64,000 nt of DNA. It comes from Hyphomicrobiales bacterium (GTDB lineage Bacteria; Pseudomonadota; Alphaproteobacteria; Rhizobiales; Rhizobiaceae). Of this stretch, positions 7,461 to 16,082 are shown piece by piece. The notes below the pieces were generated by a model. The model had not been told where the DNA came from. It was given only the letters and a program-made list of their open reading frames with translations, and ran no database searches. The translations under genes and the position numbers were made by a program. The stretch spans positions 1-64,000 of the forward strand of contig UEIF01000038.1 in the NCBI GenBank assembly GCA_900468805.1, given 5' to 3'. Position 1 is the stretch's first letter; each line of letters opens with the position of its first letter.

Positions 7461-7892
7461 CTATCGCGTGAAAAGCAGCCGCATGCGCGCCAGGATACCC
7501 TTTACACCTGATATGGAGGTCGCCCTCAGATGACGGGCGACGATGCCTGCATCGACCTGCGCTCCGAAATGGCACGAGCAAACGAGCCCATGCAGCTGTC
7601 GATCGTTAAGATCGAAGAAACTCTGGGCGTCGCCATAGGTATCGCCCTCAAGACCGGCGGCACGCAGAACCGGATCGGCATAGGCTACGGATATGGGCGA
7701 CCCGGCGATCCTCATCATTATCCGCTGGTCGCGGGGCAAATATTCGGTTTCCCGAAGGGTAACGAGCGAACGCGCGGGATCGCCTTCCAGGAGCTGCGCC
7801 CACCGGTCCAAGCGCTCGGCGCGAGACAGTTGTGGAGTGGTGCGGCTGACCCTGGCTATAGCCTTGAGCTGATCGACTGCGTATTGTTCCAT
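7461..7892 (-). CDS. Conserved hypothetical protein, 143 residues
   Basis: A soluble, mainly helical protein beginning MEQYAVDQLKAIARVSRTTP and ending GILARMRLLFTR. The first third reads like a helical segment (LSRAERLDRWAQLLE). The second holds YLPRDQRIMMRIAGSPISVAYADP; the third has LHGLVCSCHFGAQVDAGIVARHL with a Cys-x-Cys pair. I do not recognise a family. The start is well supported by an AGGAGG site before the ATG at 7892. It converges with the gst gene and lies 120 bases downstream of the SpoVR gene on the same strand, so it may be cotranscribed with the stress module or have its own promoter. Confidence 0.65.
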   Translation of the reverse strand: MEQYAVDQLKAIARVSRTTPQLSRAERLDRWAQLLEGDPARSLVTLRETEYLPRDQRIMMRIAGSPISVAYADPVLRAAGLEGDTYGDAQSFFDLNDRQLHGLVCSCHFGAQVDAGIVARHLRATSISGVKGILARMRLLFTR

Positions 7893-8014
7893 GACGGCCT
7901 CCTATTTGGAAAAATAGACTGCACGCCCCCTTAAGAAGGTTGATCTCAACTGCGCTGCCTGTCCAATCACGTTTGAAGAATCGTGTCTCTGAATTCAGGC
8001 AGAACCCCGTCCAC

Positions 8015-9580
8015 TCAGGCGAATTCGCTTTGTCGCGAAAAGGTCCGCGGATGTGCGACGTGCTTCCGGACAATACTGTCCTTGCTGTCGAGTTCTTCCA
8101 GCAGAACGTCATAGCTCCAGAGATCGGCAAGATGCTGTAGAACGAGCTTTAAGTCGTCCTCTTCCAGGAACTCGTCATTGGTGGCCCGGTGCTGCAGCAG
8201 CAATCTGCGGTCGCCGGCGAGATCGACGTCGACGATCTCAATCGCCGGGTCGGTATGGCCTATATCGTAGTCACGAGAGAGTTGCCGGCGGATACGCCGA
8301 TAACCGCGCTCGTCATGGATTGCGGAAACCAGGATGCCTTCCTCAACTTCAGGATCGTCATGAAGCTGGAACATGCGCCAATGCCGCATGAGGCGCGGAC
8401 TGAGGAACTGGCTGACGAAGCTCTCGTCGCGGTAATTGGCCCAGATATCGCGCAGGACGGCCATGGCATTCCCTTGTCCGGCGATATCGGGAAACCACTC
8501 GCGATCTTCGTCAGTCGGCGCCTTCACGATGCGCTCGATATCCTGCATCATCGCAAAACCCAGCGCATAGGGATTGAAGCCGGAGAAGCGCCGGTCGTCG
8601 AACAACGGCTGGAAAACGACATTCGTGTGCGATTTCAGAAACTCGAAATAGTTCCCGTCGCTGATCTGCCCGCGCTCGTGCAGGCGCTGCATGATGTTGT
8701 AATGGACGTAGGTGGCGGTTCCCTCGTTCATCACCTTGGTCTGGCGCTGTGGATGAAAATACTGGGCGACGTGGCGCACGATGCGCAATATCTCCCGCTG
8801 CCAGGAATGGAGCCGGGGAGCCGATTTTTCGAGGAAGTAGAGGATATTGTCCTGCGGCAAGCCAAGAGCCGCACGTCTGCGCTCCAAATCGCGGTCGGAT
8901 TTGCTGCGCTTGAGACCAGCGGGCACGGTGCGCCAGAGATCGTTGAAGATCTTCTCCTCGTGAGCGCGACGCTCCTGTAGCCGCTTTTCCTCCAGCCTGA
9001 GATCCACCGTTGTCTTGCCGGCATAGCGGTGCACGCCGTGGGACATCAGCGCATGGGCGGCATCGAGCGTGCGTTCGACGGCCACTTCGCCATATCGTTC
9101 TTCGCAGCGGGAAATATAGCTCTTGGCGAAGTCGAGATAATCGAGGATTCCCTCGGCATCGGTCCAGAGCTTGAACAGATAGTTGTTCTTGAAGAAGTGG
9201 TTATGGCCGAACGCGGCGTGTGCAATAACCAGCGTCTGCATGGTCGCCGTGTTCTCCTCCATCAGATAGGAGATGCAGGGCGAACTGTTGATGACGATCT
9301 CGTACGCCAGGTCGCGCATCCCGCGGCGATAGAAGGCTTCGTGATGGGCAAAATGCTTACCGAAGGACCAGTGGCGATAGAAGAGCGGCATGCCGGTCGA
9401 GGAATAGGCATCAAGCATCTGTTCCGATGTGATGACCTCGATCTGGTTCGGATAGACATCGAGTCCCAGTTCACCGAGAGCAATATCTTCACAGGCGTCA
9501 TGAATGCGCTGCAGGGTGGGGAAATCCCAGTCCGCGCCTTCAAACAGCAGCTTTTCCTTATGCCGAGTGCTGGTCTTCAT
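8015..9580 (-). CDS. SpoVR family protein (YcgB-like)
   Basis: A 521-residue cytoplasmic protein of the SpoVR family. Typical stretches are GLDVYPNQIEVITSEQMLDAYSS near the N-terminus, PLFYRHWSFGKHF, YEIVINSSPCISYLMEENT, the histidine-rich AHAAFGHNHFFKNN, and RQTKVMNEGTATYVHYNIM. The name comes from a Bacillus sporulation gene, but in proteobacteria the protein accompanies PrkA and YeaH and belongs to the stress and starvation response; its chemistry is unknown. Its ATG overlaps the end of the YeaH-like gene by four bases (ATGA), so the two are translationally coupled. Length and motifs match the family over the full protein. Confidence 0.93.
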   Translation of the reverse strand: MKTSTRHKEKLLFEGADWDFPTLQRIHDACEDIALGELGLDVYPNQIEVITSEQMLDAYSSTGMPLFYRHWSFGKHFAHHEAFYRRGMRDLAYEIVINSSPCISYLMEENTATMQTLVIAHAAFGHNHFFKNNYLFKLWTDAEGILDYLDFAKSYISRCEERYGEVAVERTLDAAHALMSHGVHRYAGKTTVDLRLEEKRLQERRAHEEKIFNDLWRTVPAGLKRSKSDRDLERRRAALGLPQDNILYFLEKSAPRLHSWQREILRIVRHVAQYFHPQRQTKVMNEGTATYVHYNIMQRLHERGQISDGNYFEFLKSHTNVVFQPLFDDRRFSGFNPYALGFAMMQDIERIVKAPTDEDREWFPDIAGQGNAMAVLRDIWANYRDESFVSQFLSPRLMRHWRMFQLHDDPEVEEGILVSAIHDERGYRRIRRQLSRDYDIGHTDPAIEIVDVDLAGDRRLLLQHRATNDEFLEEDDLKLVLQHLADLWSYDVLLEELDSKDSIVRKHVAHPRTFSRQSEFA

Positions 9581-10854
9581 GGCGTAGCCCCTGCCTTGGC
9601 GGTTTTCTTCTGAAACAGGTCGTGGAAGACCGGGAAGATCTCGTTCTTGCGGCAGACCTTGCGCATGGCAAGCGGAAGACCGTCGGACCGGATCTCATTA
9701 TAAAGCGCCCAGAGCGGCGATCTCGAAATTGAGGAATCGCCGCCTTCCTCACCAACCTCGATATAGGCGAAGTACTGGCAGACAGGCAGGATTTCCTGCT
9801 GCAGGAGTTGGCCGGTCAGAGCGCCGTCGGAATAGGAATTATCGCCATCCGAGGCCTGCGCCGCATAGATATTCCACTCAGTGGCATCGAAGCGCGCGGC
9901 AACGATCGAGCGCATCGCGGCAAGTGCGCTGGATACCAGCGTGCCGCCTGTCGCCGGGCTGTAGAAGAAAGTTTCCTCGTCGACCTCTTCTGCCTTTTCA
10001 GTGTGGCGGATAAAGACGATCTCCACCTTTTCGTAGCGCTGCGACAGGAAGAGGTAGAGAAGCAGGTAAAAGCGCTTGGCGAGATCCTTCATATGCTCGC
10101 TCATGGAGCCGGAAACGTCCATGAGGCAGAACATCACCGCCTTGACGACAGGTTTCGGCGTGTTTTCGAAGCGCCGATAGCGAACGTCCAGCGGATCGAT
10201 ATAGGGGATGCGCTTGCTCTTGAGCGTCAGCGCTGTCAGCTTCTGTTCCAGGGCGAGGCGCTCCTCGGCGTCGTCGCATTCATCAATCTGCTTCTGGAGC
10301 GCTTCGATTTCCTCTGCCTTCGGCCGGTGAAGTGCCAGGCGCCGCATCATGGCAAGGCGTGTGGTGCGCCCGACGGCTATATTGGAAGGAGAACCGGAGA
10401 CGGAAAACCCGGCCCTTTGCGGCGTCACGTCCTCGGTCTCGCTCAGCCTGCGCTTGGCGAGGTCAGGCAATTCCAAATCCTCTAGGAAGATGTTGAGAAA
10501 TTCCTGCCGGGTAAGCACGAAGCGGAAGCCGTCTTCGCCATCGCCTTCCCCCGCCTCTGACGAACGTCCGCCGCCTGAAGCCGGCGGACGCCTGATGAAA
10601 TCGCCCTCGACGAATTTCTGGTTGCCCGGAAGGATGCGATCCTGAATTCCCCCTCCGCCCCGGTGAAGGCCCGGTTCGGCCATGCCGCCTATCGGAAGAG
10701 TGACCTCGCCGCCATCAAGCACATCGCGAATGGAGCGGTTCTGCAAAGATTGTTTTACCGCTTGCCCGACGGCGTCCTTGGCACGCCGTAGAAACCGTTG
10801 TCGATTTTCTAGACTTTTACCGCGCGGATTAAGCCGCCGGTCAATGATGTGCAT
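9577..10854 (-). CDS. YeaH/YhbH family protein (DUF444, von Willebrand A-like)
   Basis: A 425-residue member of DUF444. The first 100 residues are basic and glycine-rich (HRGGGGIQD, SGGGRSSEAGEGDGEDG). The second half is a von Willebrand A-like domain with a metal-site motif D-V-S-G-S at residues 246-250. A conserved aromatic-rich stretch FYLLLYLFLSQRYEKVE follows, and the C-terminal half holds FFYSPATGGTLVSSAL and YAAQASDGDNSYSD. The protein is known to act with the PrkA-type kinase in enterobacterial nutrient stress, and its exact activity is not established. A TAGGAG site precedes the ATG at 10854. It lies 37 bases after prkA and overlaps the SpoVR gene. Confidence 0.93.
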   Translation of the reverse strand: MHIIDRRLNPRGKSLENRQRFLRRAKDAVGQAVKQSLQNRSIRDVLDGGEVTLPIGGMAEPGLHRGGGGIQDRILPGNQKFVEGDFIRRPPASGGGRSSEAGEGDGEDGFRFVLTRQEFLNIFLEDLELPDLAKRRLSETEDVTPQRAGFSVSGSPSNIAVGRTTRLAMMRRLALHRPKAEEIEALQKQIDECDDAEERLALEQKLTALTLKSKRIPYIDPLDVRYRRFENTPKPVVKAVMFCLMDVSGSMSEHMKDLAKRFYLLLYLFLSQRYEKVEIVFIRHTEKAEEVDEETFFYSPATGGTLVSSALAAMRSIVAARFDATEWNIYAAQASDGDNSYSDGALTGQLLQQEILPVCQYFAYIEVGEEGGDSSISRSPLWALYNEIRSDGLPLAMRKVCRKNEIFPVFHDLFQKKTAKAGATP

Positions 10855-10891
10855 GTTTGCTCCTACATGGGTACTCGCTCGGACAACCTAC

Positions 10892-12835
10892 CTAACTCGC
10901 CTGCTTGACGCGCATGTACCACTCCACCAGCCGGCGAACCTGCCGTTCGGTATAATCCCGCGCCACCATGCGCGAGACGAATTCACTGTGTTTCTTTTCG
11001 GTTTCGCTATCCTTCTTCGACCCGAAGGAAATGACCGGCAACAGATCCTCGACCTGCGAAAACATTCGCTTTTCGATCACTTCCCGAATTTTTTCATAAC
11101 TCGTCCAGGATGGGTTCCTGCCGCCATTGGCGGCGCGCGACCTGAGGCAGAACTTGACGATCTCGTTGCGGAAATCCTTTGGGTTGGCGATGCCCGCCGG
11201 CTTTTCGATCTTCGTCAATTCCTGGTTCAGAAGTTCGCGGTCGAGCATCTGCCCGGTATCCGGATCCTTGAAATCGGTGTCCTCAATCCAGGCATCGGCA
11301 TAGTCGACGTAACGATCGAAGAGATTCTGACCATAGTCGGAATAGGATTCCAGATAGGCCTTCTGAATCTCGTTGCCGATGAATTCCGCATAGCGCGGTG
11401 CTAGTTCTGCCTTGATGAACTCCATGTAGCGCTTTTCCGTCTCCTCGGAAAACTGCTCGCGGCGGATAGCCTGTTCCAGGACATACATCAGATGCACCGG
11501 ATCGGCACCGATATCCGTCGTGTCGTGGTTGAATGTCGACGCTAGAACCTTAAAGGCAAAACGTGTCGATATTCCGTCCATGCCCTCGTCGACGCCGGCA
11601 GCATCCCGATATTCCTGCACGCTTCTGGCGCGCGGATCGGTTTCCTTCAAGCTTTCGCCGTCATAGGCACGCATCTTCGAAAAGAGATTTGAATTCTCGT
11701 GCTTGCGAAGTCGTGACAGGACGGAGAAACGGGCAAGCATTTCCAATGTCGCCGGCGCACATGGCGCACTCGCAAGTTCCGACCCTTCGATCAGCTTCTC
11801 GTAGATCTTCTGCTCCTCCATGGCCCTGAGGCAGTAGGGAACCTTGATGACGCAAATGCGGTCGATGAAGGCTTCATTGTTCTTGTTGGCCTTGAAGGTC
11901 TGCCATTCCGCTTCGTTCGAATGGGCAAGAATGATGCCCGAGAACGGGATCGCACCAATATTCTCGGTGCCCATGTAATTGCTTTCCTGCGTCGCCGTCA
12001 GCAGCGGATGCAGCATCTTGATCGGCGCCTTGAACATTTCGACGAATTCCAGCACGCCCTGATTGGCGCGGTTGAGACCGCCGGAATAGCTGTAGGCATC
12101 GGGGTCGTTCTGCGAATAGTGCTCAAGCTTGCGGATATCGACCTTGCCGACCAGCGATGAGACGTCCTGGTTGTTCTCATCACCCGGCTCGGTCTTGGCG
12201 ATCGCGATCTGGCGAAGTCGGGACGGCTGGATTTTCACGACGCGGAAGCGTGAGATATCGCCGTCGAACTCGTCGAGGCGCTTGAGGCACCATGGACTCA
12301 TCAAGCCGCTGAGGCGGCGGGTTGGAATGCCGTATTGCTCGAGCAACAGCGGCCCCATGGTCAGGGGATCGAAGAGGTTGAGGGGGCTTTCGAAGACCGG
12401 GCTCAAGTCGTCACCGGCCTTCAGCACATAGATGGGATTGATCTCCATGAGCTGCTTCAGGCGCTCGGCAAGCGAAGACTTACCGCCGCCGACAGGGCCG
12501 AGCAGATAAAGGATCTGCTTGCGCTCTTCGAGGCCCTGGGCAGCATGGCGGAAGAAGGATACGATCCGTTCGATCGTCTCTTCCATCCCGAAGAAGCCTG
12601 CAAAGGCCGGATAGGTTCGGATGGTCCTGTTCATGAAGACCCTGCCGAGCCTCGAATCCTTTGCTGTATCGATGATTTCTGGTTCGCCAATTGCGTCGAG
12701 GAGGCGCTCGGTGGCATTGGCATAGGCCATCGGATCTTTCTTGCATAATGCCAGATAGTCCGCGATAGACATGTCCGTCTCGCGGCGAGACTCATAGTTA
12801 CGCGTGAACGCATCGAATAGGGAATTGGTCAGCAT
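10892..12835 (-). CDS. prkA: PrkA-type serine protein kinase / AAA protein (YeaG)
   Basis: A 647-residue protein with an N-terminal AAA domain and a C-terminal PrkA kinase-like domain. The Walker A motif GPVGGGKSS is at about residues 113-121. Other family stretches are FAGFFGMEETIERIVSFFRHA, RNVx-free AHSNEAEWQTF after GIILAHSN, and RICVIKVPYCLRAMEEQKIYEKL. E. coli YeaG is a kinase induced by nitrogen and other starvation. Bacillus PrkA has also been reported to act as a protease, so biochemical activity should not be assumed. An AGGAGGG site fixes the start at 12835. It is the first gene of the three-gene module, and its promoter lies in the 373-base interval upstream. Confidence 0.92.
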   Translation of the reverse strand: MLTNSLFDAFTRNYESRRETDMSIADYLALCKKDPMAYANATERLLDAIGEPEIIDTAKDSRLGRVFMNRTIRTYPAFAGFFGMEETIERIVSFFRHAAQGLEERKQILYLLGPVGGGKSSLAERLKQLMEINPIYVLKAGDDLSPVFESPLNLFDPLTMGPLLLEQYGIPTRRLSGLMSPWCLKRLDEFDGDISRFRVVKIQPSRLRQIAIAKTEPGDENNQDVSSLVGKVDIRKLEHYSQNDPDAYSYSGGLNRANQGVLEFVEMFKAPIKMLHPLLTATQESNYMGTENIGAIPFSGIILAHSNEAEWQTFKANKNNEAFIDRICVIKVPYCLRAMEEQKIYEKLIEGSELASAPCAPATLEMLARFSVLSRLRKHENSNLFSKMRAYDGESLKETDPRARSVQEYRDAAGVDEGMDGISTRFAFKVLASTFNHDTTDIGADPVHLMYVLEQAIRREQFSEETEKRYMEFIKAELAPRYAEFIGNEIQKAYLESYSDYGQNLFDRYVDYADAWIEDTDFKDPDTGQMLDRELLNQELTKIEKPAGIANPKDFRNEIVKFCLRSRAANGGRNPSWTSYEKIREVIEKRMFSQVEDLLPVISFGSKKDSETEKKHSEFVSRMVARDYTERQVRRLVEWYMRVKQAS

Positions 12836-13208
12836 AGGCCCTCCTATAAAGGTCTGCCTCAGCGATTTTCGCCTTCGCTAAGTAAGATGGTGCGCCAATG
12901 TTACGAAAGATCAAGGGCTCCCGAGACGGAAATAAGACGTGGCTGCCATTCCGGCATCGCTACACAAAAAAGTGCGGGCAGCCCGTCGATTTGATCTCTG
13001 AAAATTTACCGGCTCTATAGCTTTGAATCTGCGCCAGGAGTATTATTCGCGCGCGGTTTTGCGAGAATGCCAATCCACTGTCATTCCAATGACGTGAACA
13101 CGTGACGCCCTGAATAAGCACAATCTGATTCGCCGCTGGCCTGTGCGCTTGTTAGAAGACCCTGCCGAAAAAGACAACATCAGATAGAAATACATCCATC
13201 GGCACAAC
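12836..13208. promoter_or_regulatory. Promoter interval upstream of the prkA module
   Basis: No gene is visible. It must contain the leftward promoter of prkA and the 3' end of the oxidoreductase transcript, which also reads leftward. I looked for the rhizobial general-stress (RpoE2) pattern GGAAC-N16/17-GTT and for a sigma-54 site on the leftward strand and saw neither clearly. Confidence 0.4.
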
Positions 13209-14582
13209 CTATAGGATTTGCGACCGTGCCTCGTTTGAGATGGCTAACTCTGTTGCGACCTGTTCGGCTTGCGTGCGGATATCGGGCACGGCGGTGATTT
13301 CCCAGAACTGACCGGCCGTCAAAGCGCCGACGGCATAGAGGTTCGTTTGCACCACACCCTCAGAATTCAACGCCTTCGAATTCCGGTCGACAGAGATTCC
13401 GAGGCCAAGCGGATCGGCGGCGACGAAGCCTTGCCGGCGCATCTCCTGCAATAGCGGCGAATGCGCCAGCCCGGCACGTTCCATACCGGTGCAGTTGACG
13501 ATCCAATCCACATTAAGGATATCGATCTTACTGCTTCCTCTCTTGCGATATTCGATATCGATCCTTTCGCCGGCGTCAGTGAGCGTTTTGAGATAGCCGG
13601 CGTGAAATGCGATGACGCCCTGGTGTCTCAGACGCTGAAAACTGTCATAAATGTCCGGCGCAACGCGATGACGGTGGACATTCCACCATGGCAGGGCATG
13701 CCGCAGAAAGCGCGACCGCTCCGCGGGTGCAAGACCTTGCCAGATCGCCTGCGTTCTCGGCCGCAGCCCATCCATGACGCATCGCCATGGAGTTCCGGAT
13801 CGGACCTGCCTCCGGATCCCTCGCAGGATCTGGCTAAGCGTCGCTGTCTTTGTATCGATCTCGACGATTGCTGGCGGTTTGGGATCGCGCGCATGTCCGT
13901 GCGGTGCAAGTCCGCGTCGCGAGAGAACATCGATATGACCGCGATGTCCGTGTGAGCGAAGCCCAAGAACCTGATCGATCATGGTAAGGCCCGAACCCAG
14001 GATACAGACGCTGTCCTGCGGACCGACCCGTGTCAGCCAGGACAGGCGCCAGGGATTGTCAATGACATGCGAACGCGTACCAAGACTGAGACCTGTAACA
14101 TCGACAGGCAATTTCGCATTGCCCAATCCGAGACAGAGTACGACCTGGCGACCGGCGATTTCCCCGCCGTGTTCCAGCAGGAAGCCGAGCGCGCCCGTAT
14201 AGCGTTCGACACAGCCTGTGGCCTTGGACCTGATGAAATCGACGCGGCAACGGGCTTGATGCCGAAGGAGATCTGCGAGCGTGTCCCTGACATAAAGGCC
14301 ATAATCGCTGCGTGAGGCAAAATCGGCATCCCGCGACGGCCGGTTCTTGCGACCAAGCCATTCCACGAAGTCGGCTGGTCTGTCCGTAAAGAGGCTCATT
14401 CGCGCTGCCGGAACGTTCAGGCGGTGGAGATGCATTTCGGTGCGATAGGCCGTGCCTCTGCCGAAGCCCGGATCGTCACCGATGACGGCGATGGACGCCG
14501 TCGGCGGAAGTTTCCGGACAAGATTGCAGACGACTGCGATCGCAGAGAAGCCGGAACCGACGACAACAACATCATAAATCAA
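13209..14582 (-). CDS. FAD/NAD(P)-binding oxidoreductase, YdhS-like
   Basis: A 457-residue flavoprotein. The dinucleotide-binding motif VVVGSGFSAIAVVCNL lies at residues 6-21, and a second Rossmann motif, VCILGSGLTMIDQVLGLRS, near residue 195. GRGTAYRTEMHLHRLNVPAARMS follows the first motif and is typical of the FAD-NAD(P)-binding family that includes E. coli YdhS and the hydroxyacylglutathione-linked homologues of unknown substrate. The C-terminal WIVNCTGMER and LYAVGALTAGQFWEITAVPDIR complete the fold. The only available start is a TTG at 14582: an in-frame TAG lies upstream with no ATG or GTG between. It stands alone, so its substrate cannot be inferred. Confidence 0.82.
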   Translation of the reverse strand: MIYDVVVVGSGFSAIAVVCNLVRKLPPTASIAVIGDDPGFGRGTAYRTEMHLHRLNVPAARMSLFTDRPADFVEWLGRKNRPSRDADFASRSDYGLYVRDTLADLLRHQARCRVDFIRSKATGCVERYTGALGFLLEHGGEIAGRQVVLCLGLGNAKLPVDVTGLSLGTRSHVIDNPWRLSWLTRVGPQDSVCILGSGLTMIDQVLGLRSHGHRGHIDVLSRRGLAPHGHARDPKPPAIVEIDTKTATLSQILRGIRRQVRSGTPWRCVMDGLRPRTQAIWQGLAPAERSRFLRHALPWWNVHRHRVAPDIYDSFQRLRHQGVIAFHAGYLKTLTDAGERIDIEYRKRGSSKIDILNVDWIVNCTGMERAGLAHSPLLQEMRRQGFVAADPLGLGISVDRNSKALNSEGVVQTNLYAVGALTAGQFWEITAVPDIRTQAEQVATELAISNEARSQIL

Positions 14583-14714
14583 GCGTTCGTTCCATGATTG
14601 GCCGCATGAGCACTGATCAATCTAGCGCAGGACGACGAGTTGTCACGGTCCGAAGCATCGCCGCTTCAAGTGTTTATTCCGGGCCTGTTTCCGCTGCCGG
14701 CAAATGCTGGCATC

Positions 14715-16082
14715 TCAGCCATCCGCCTTCGAAGGGCTGAAAGCTGCCCGTTCGATACCGTGGCGCTGCAGCTTGTCATAAAAGGTCTTGCGCGGGATGC
14801 CGAGTGTTTCGATGGTCCGGCGTACGTCGCCCTCATTGCGGATCAGTGTCTCGCGGATGATATCGGCCTCATAGCGATCGATCCTCGCCGGCAGAGGCAG
14901 GAAGGCCTGTTTGTCCTCTCTCCCGTTTTGCTCGGGCTCTGCCGGCGTAGTTTCAAGGCCAAGCACGAACCGCTCGGCAAAATGCGAGAGCTCGCGCACA
15001 TTTCCCGGCCAATCATGCCCTTTCAGATGACGATGCAGTTCGGGTAAAGCCGGGGGCACCGGGCGCCTGAAGCGGTTGGCGGCGCGTTCGGTGAAGTGGG
15101 CAAAGAGAAGCGGGATATCATCGCGCCGGTCCCGCAAGGGTGGGATGCTGATCGTCACGACATTGAGGCGATAGTAGAGATCCTCGCGAAAATCACCGCG
15201 TTCACGCGGATTGCCGAGATCGACCTTGGAGGCGGCCACGACACGCAAGTCGACGGGCCGGACCTCGTTGGTGCCAAGCGGCATGACTTCGCGCATTTCC
15301 AGCACACGCAGCATCTGCACCTGTGCGGAAGCCGGCATGCTCTCAATTTCGTCGAGGAAGAGCGTCCCGCCGCTCGAATGTTCGATGCGGCCGATGCGCT
15401 TCTTCTGGGCGCCGGTGAATGCACCCGCCTCGTGGCCGAAGAGCTCGCTTTCGATCACCGTTTCTGGCAGGGCGCCGCAGTTCAGCGCCACAAAATTGCC
15501 CTTTGCCCGGCGGCTCCAGCGGTGCAGCAGGCTCGCCACCACCTCCTTGCCGCTGCCGGTTTCGCCGGTCACCAGCACGTCGACATCCGTGTCGGCGATC
15601 TGCCGGAGCGTCCGTCGCAGGCGCTCCATGGCCGGTGTCTGGCCGATCAGTGGCAGGTCTCCCTGGGCCTGTTCGGCTGCCTCGCGAAGCGAGCGATTGT
15701 CGAGCACGAGCCCGCGCTTTTCAGCCGCCCGATGCACGCTCTGCGCCAGCCGATCCGCGGCGAAGGGCTTGGTGATGAAATCATAGACGCCATCCTGGAT
15801 CGCCTTTACGGCCATCGGGATATCGCCGTGCCCGGTGATCAGGATCACCGGCAGGTCTTGGTCCAGTTGCCGTATGCGGTCGAAGAGCTGCAGCCCGTCG
15901 ACCTGGGGCATGCGGATATCGGACACGACGACACCGGAGAATTCCGGATTCAGCTCCTTCAATGCTTCCGTAGCGGCGGAAAAGGTCGAAACGGAAAAAC
16001 CGGCAAGCTCCAGCGTCTGCTTCGTCGCCTTCAGGAGATCCTTGTCGTCATCGATAAGGAAGACCGGGATCATATCGCTCAT
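14715..16082 (-). CDS. dctD: C4-dicarboxylate response regulator DctD (sigma-54 activator)
   Basis: A 455-residue NtrC-family regulator. The receiver domain has DDDKD at residues 11-15 and the phosphorylated aspartate D55 in VVVSDIRMPQ. The AAA domain has Walker A GETGSGKE at about 173-180 and the sigma-54 contact loop GAFTGA at 220-225. A Fis-type helix-turn-helix ends the protein (GDVRRTIETLGIPRKTFYDKLQRHGI). When phosphorylated by DctB it drives dctA transcription from the sigma-54 promoter. The ATG at 16082 overlaps the dctB stop (ATGA), so they are coupled. The start fits the family; a longer frame would only extend into dctB. Confidence 0.95.
   Translation of the reverse strand: MSDMIPVFLIDDDKDLLKATKQTLELAGFSVSTFSAATEALKELNPEFSGVVVSDIRMPQVDGLQLFDRIRQLDQDLPVILITGHGDIPMAVKAIQDGVYDFITKPFAADRLAQSVHRAAEKRGLVLDNRSLREAAEQAQGDLPLIGQTPAMERLRRTLRQIADTDVDVLVTGETGSGKEVVASLLHRWSRRAKGNFVALNCGALPETVIESELFGHEAGAFTGAQKKRIGRIEHSSGGTLFLDEIESMPASAQVQMLRVLEMREVMPLGTNEVRPVDLRVVAASKVDLGNPRERGDFREDLYYRLNVVTISIPPLRDRRDDIPLLFAHFTERAANRFRRPVPPALPELHRHLKGHDWPGNVRELSHFAERFVLGLETTPAEPEQNGREDKQAFLPLPARIDRYEADIIRETLIRNEGDVRRTIETLGIPRKTFYDKLQRHGIERAAFSPSKADG

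Noticed and set aside
12836..13208. RpoE2 or sigma-54 promoter for the prkA module
   Set aside because: No match to either consensus was seen on the leftward strand.
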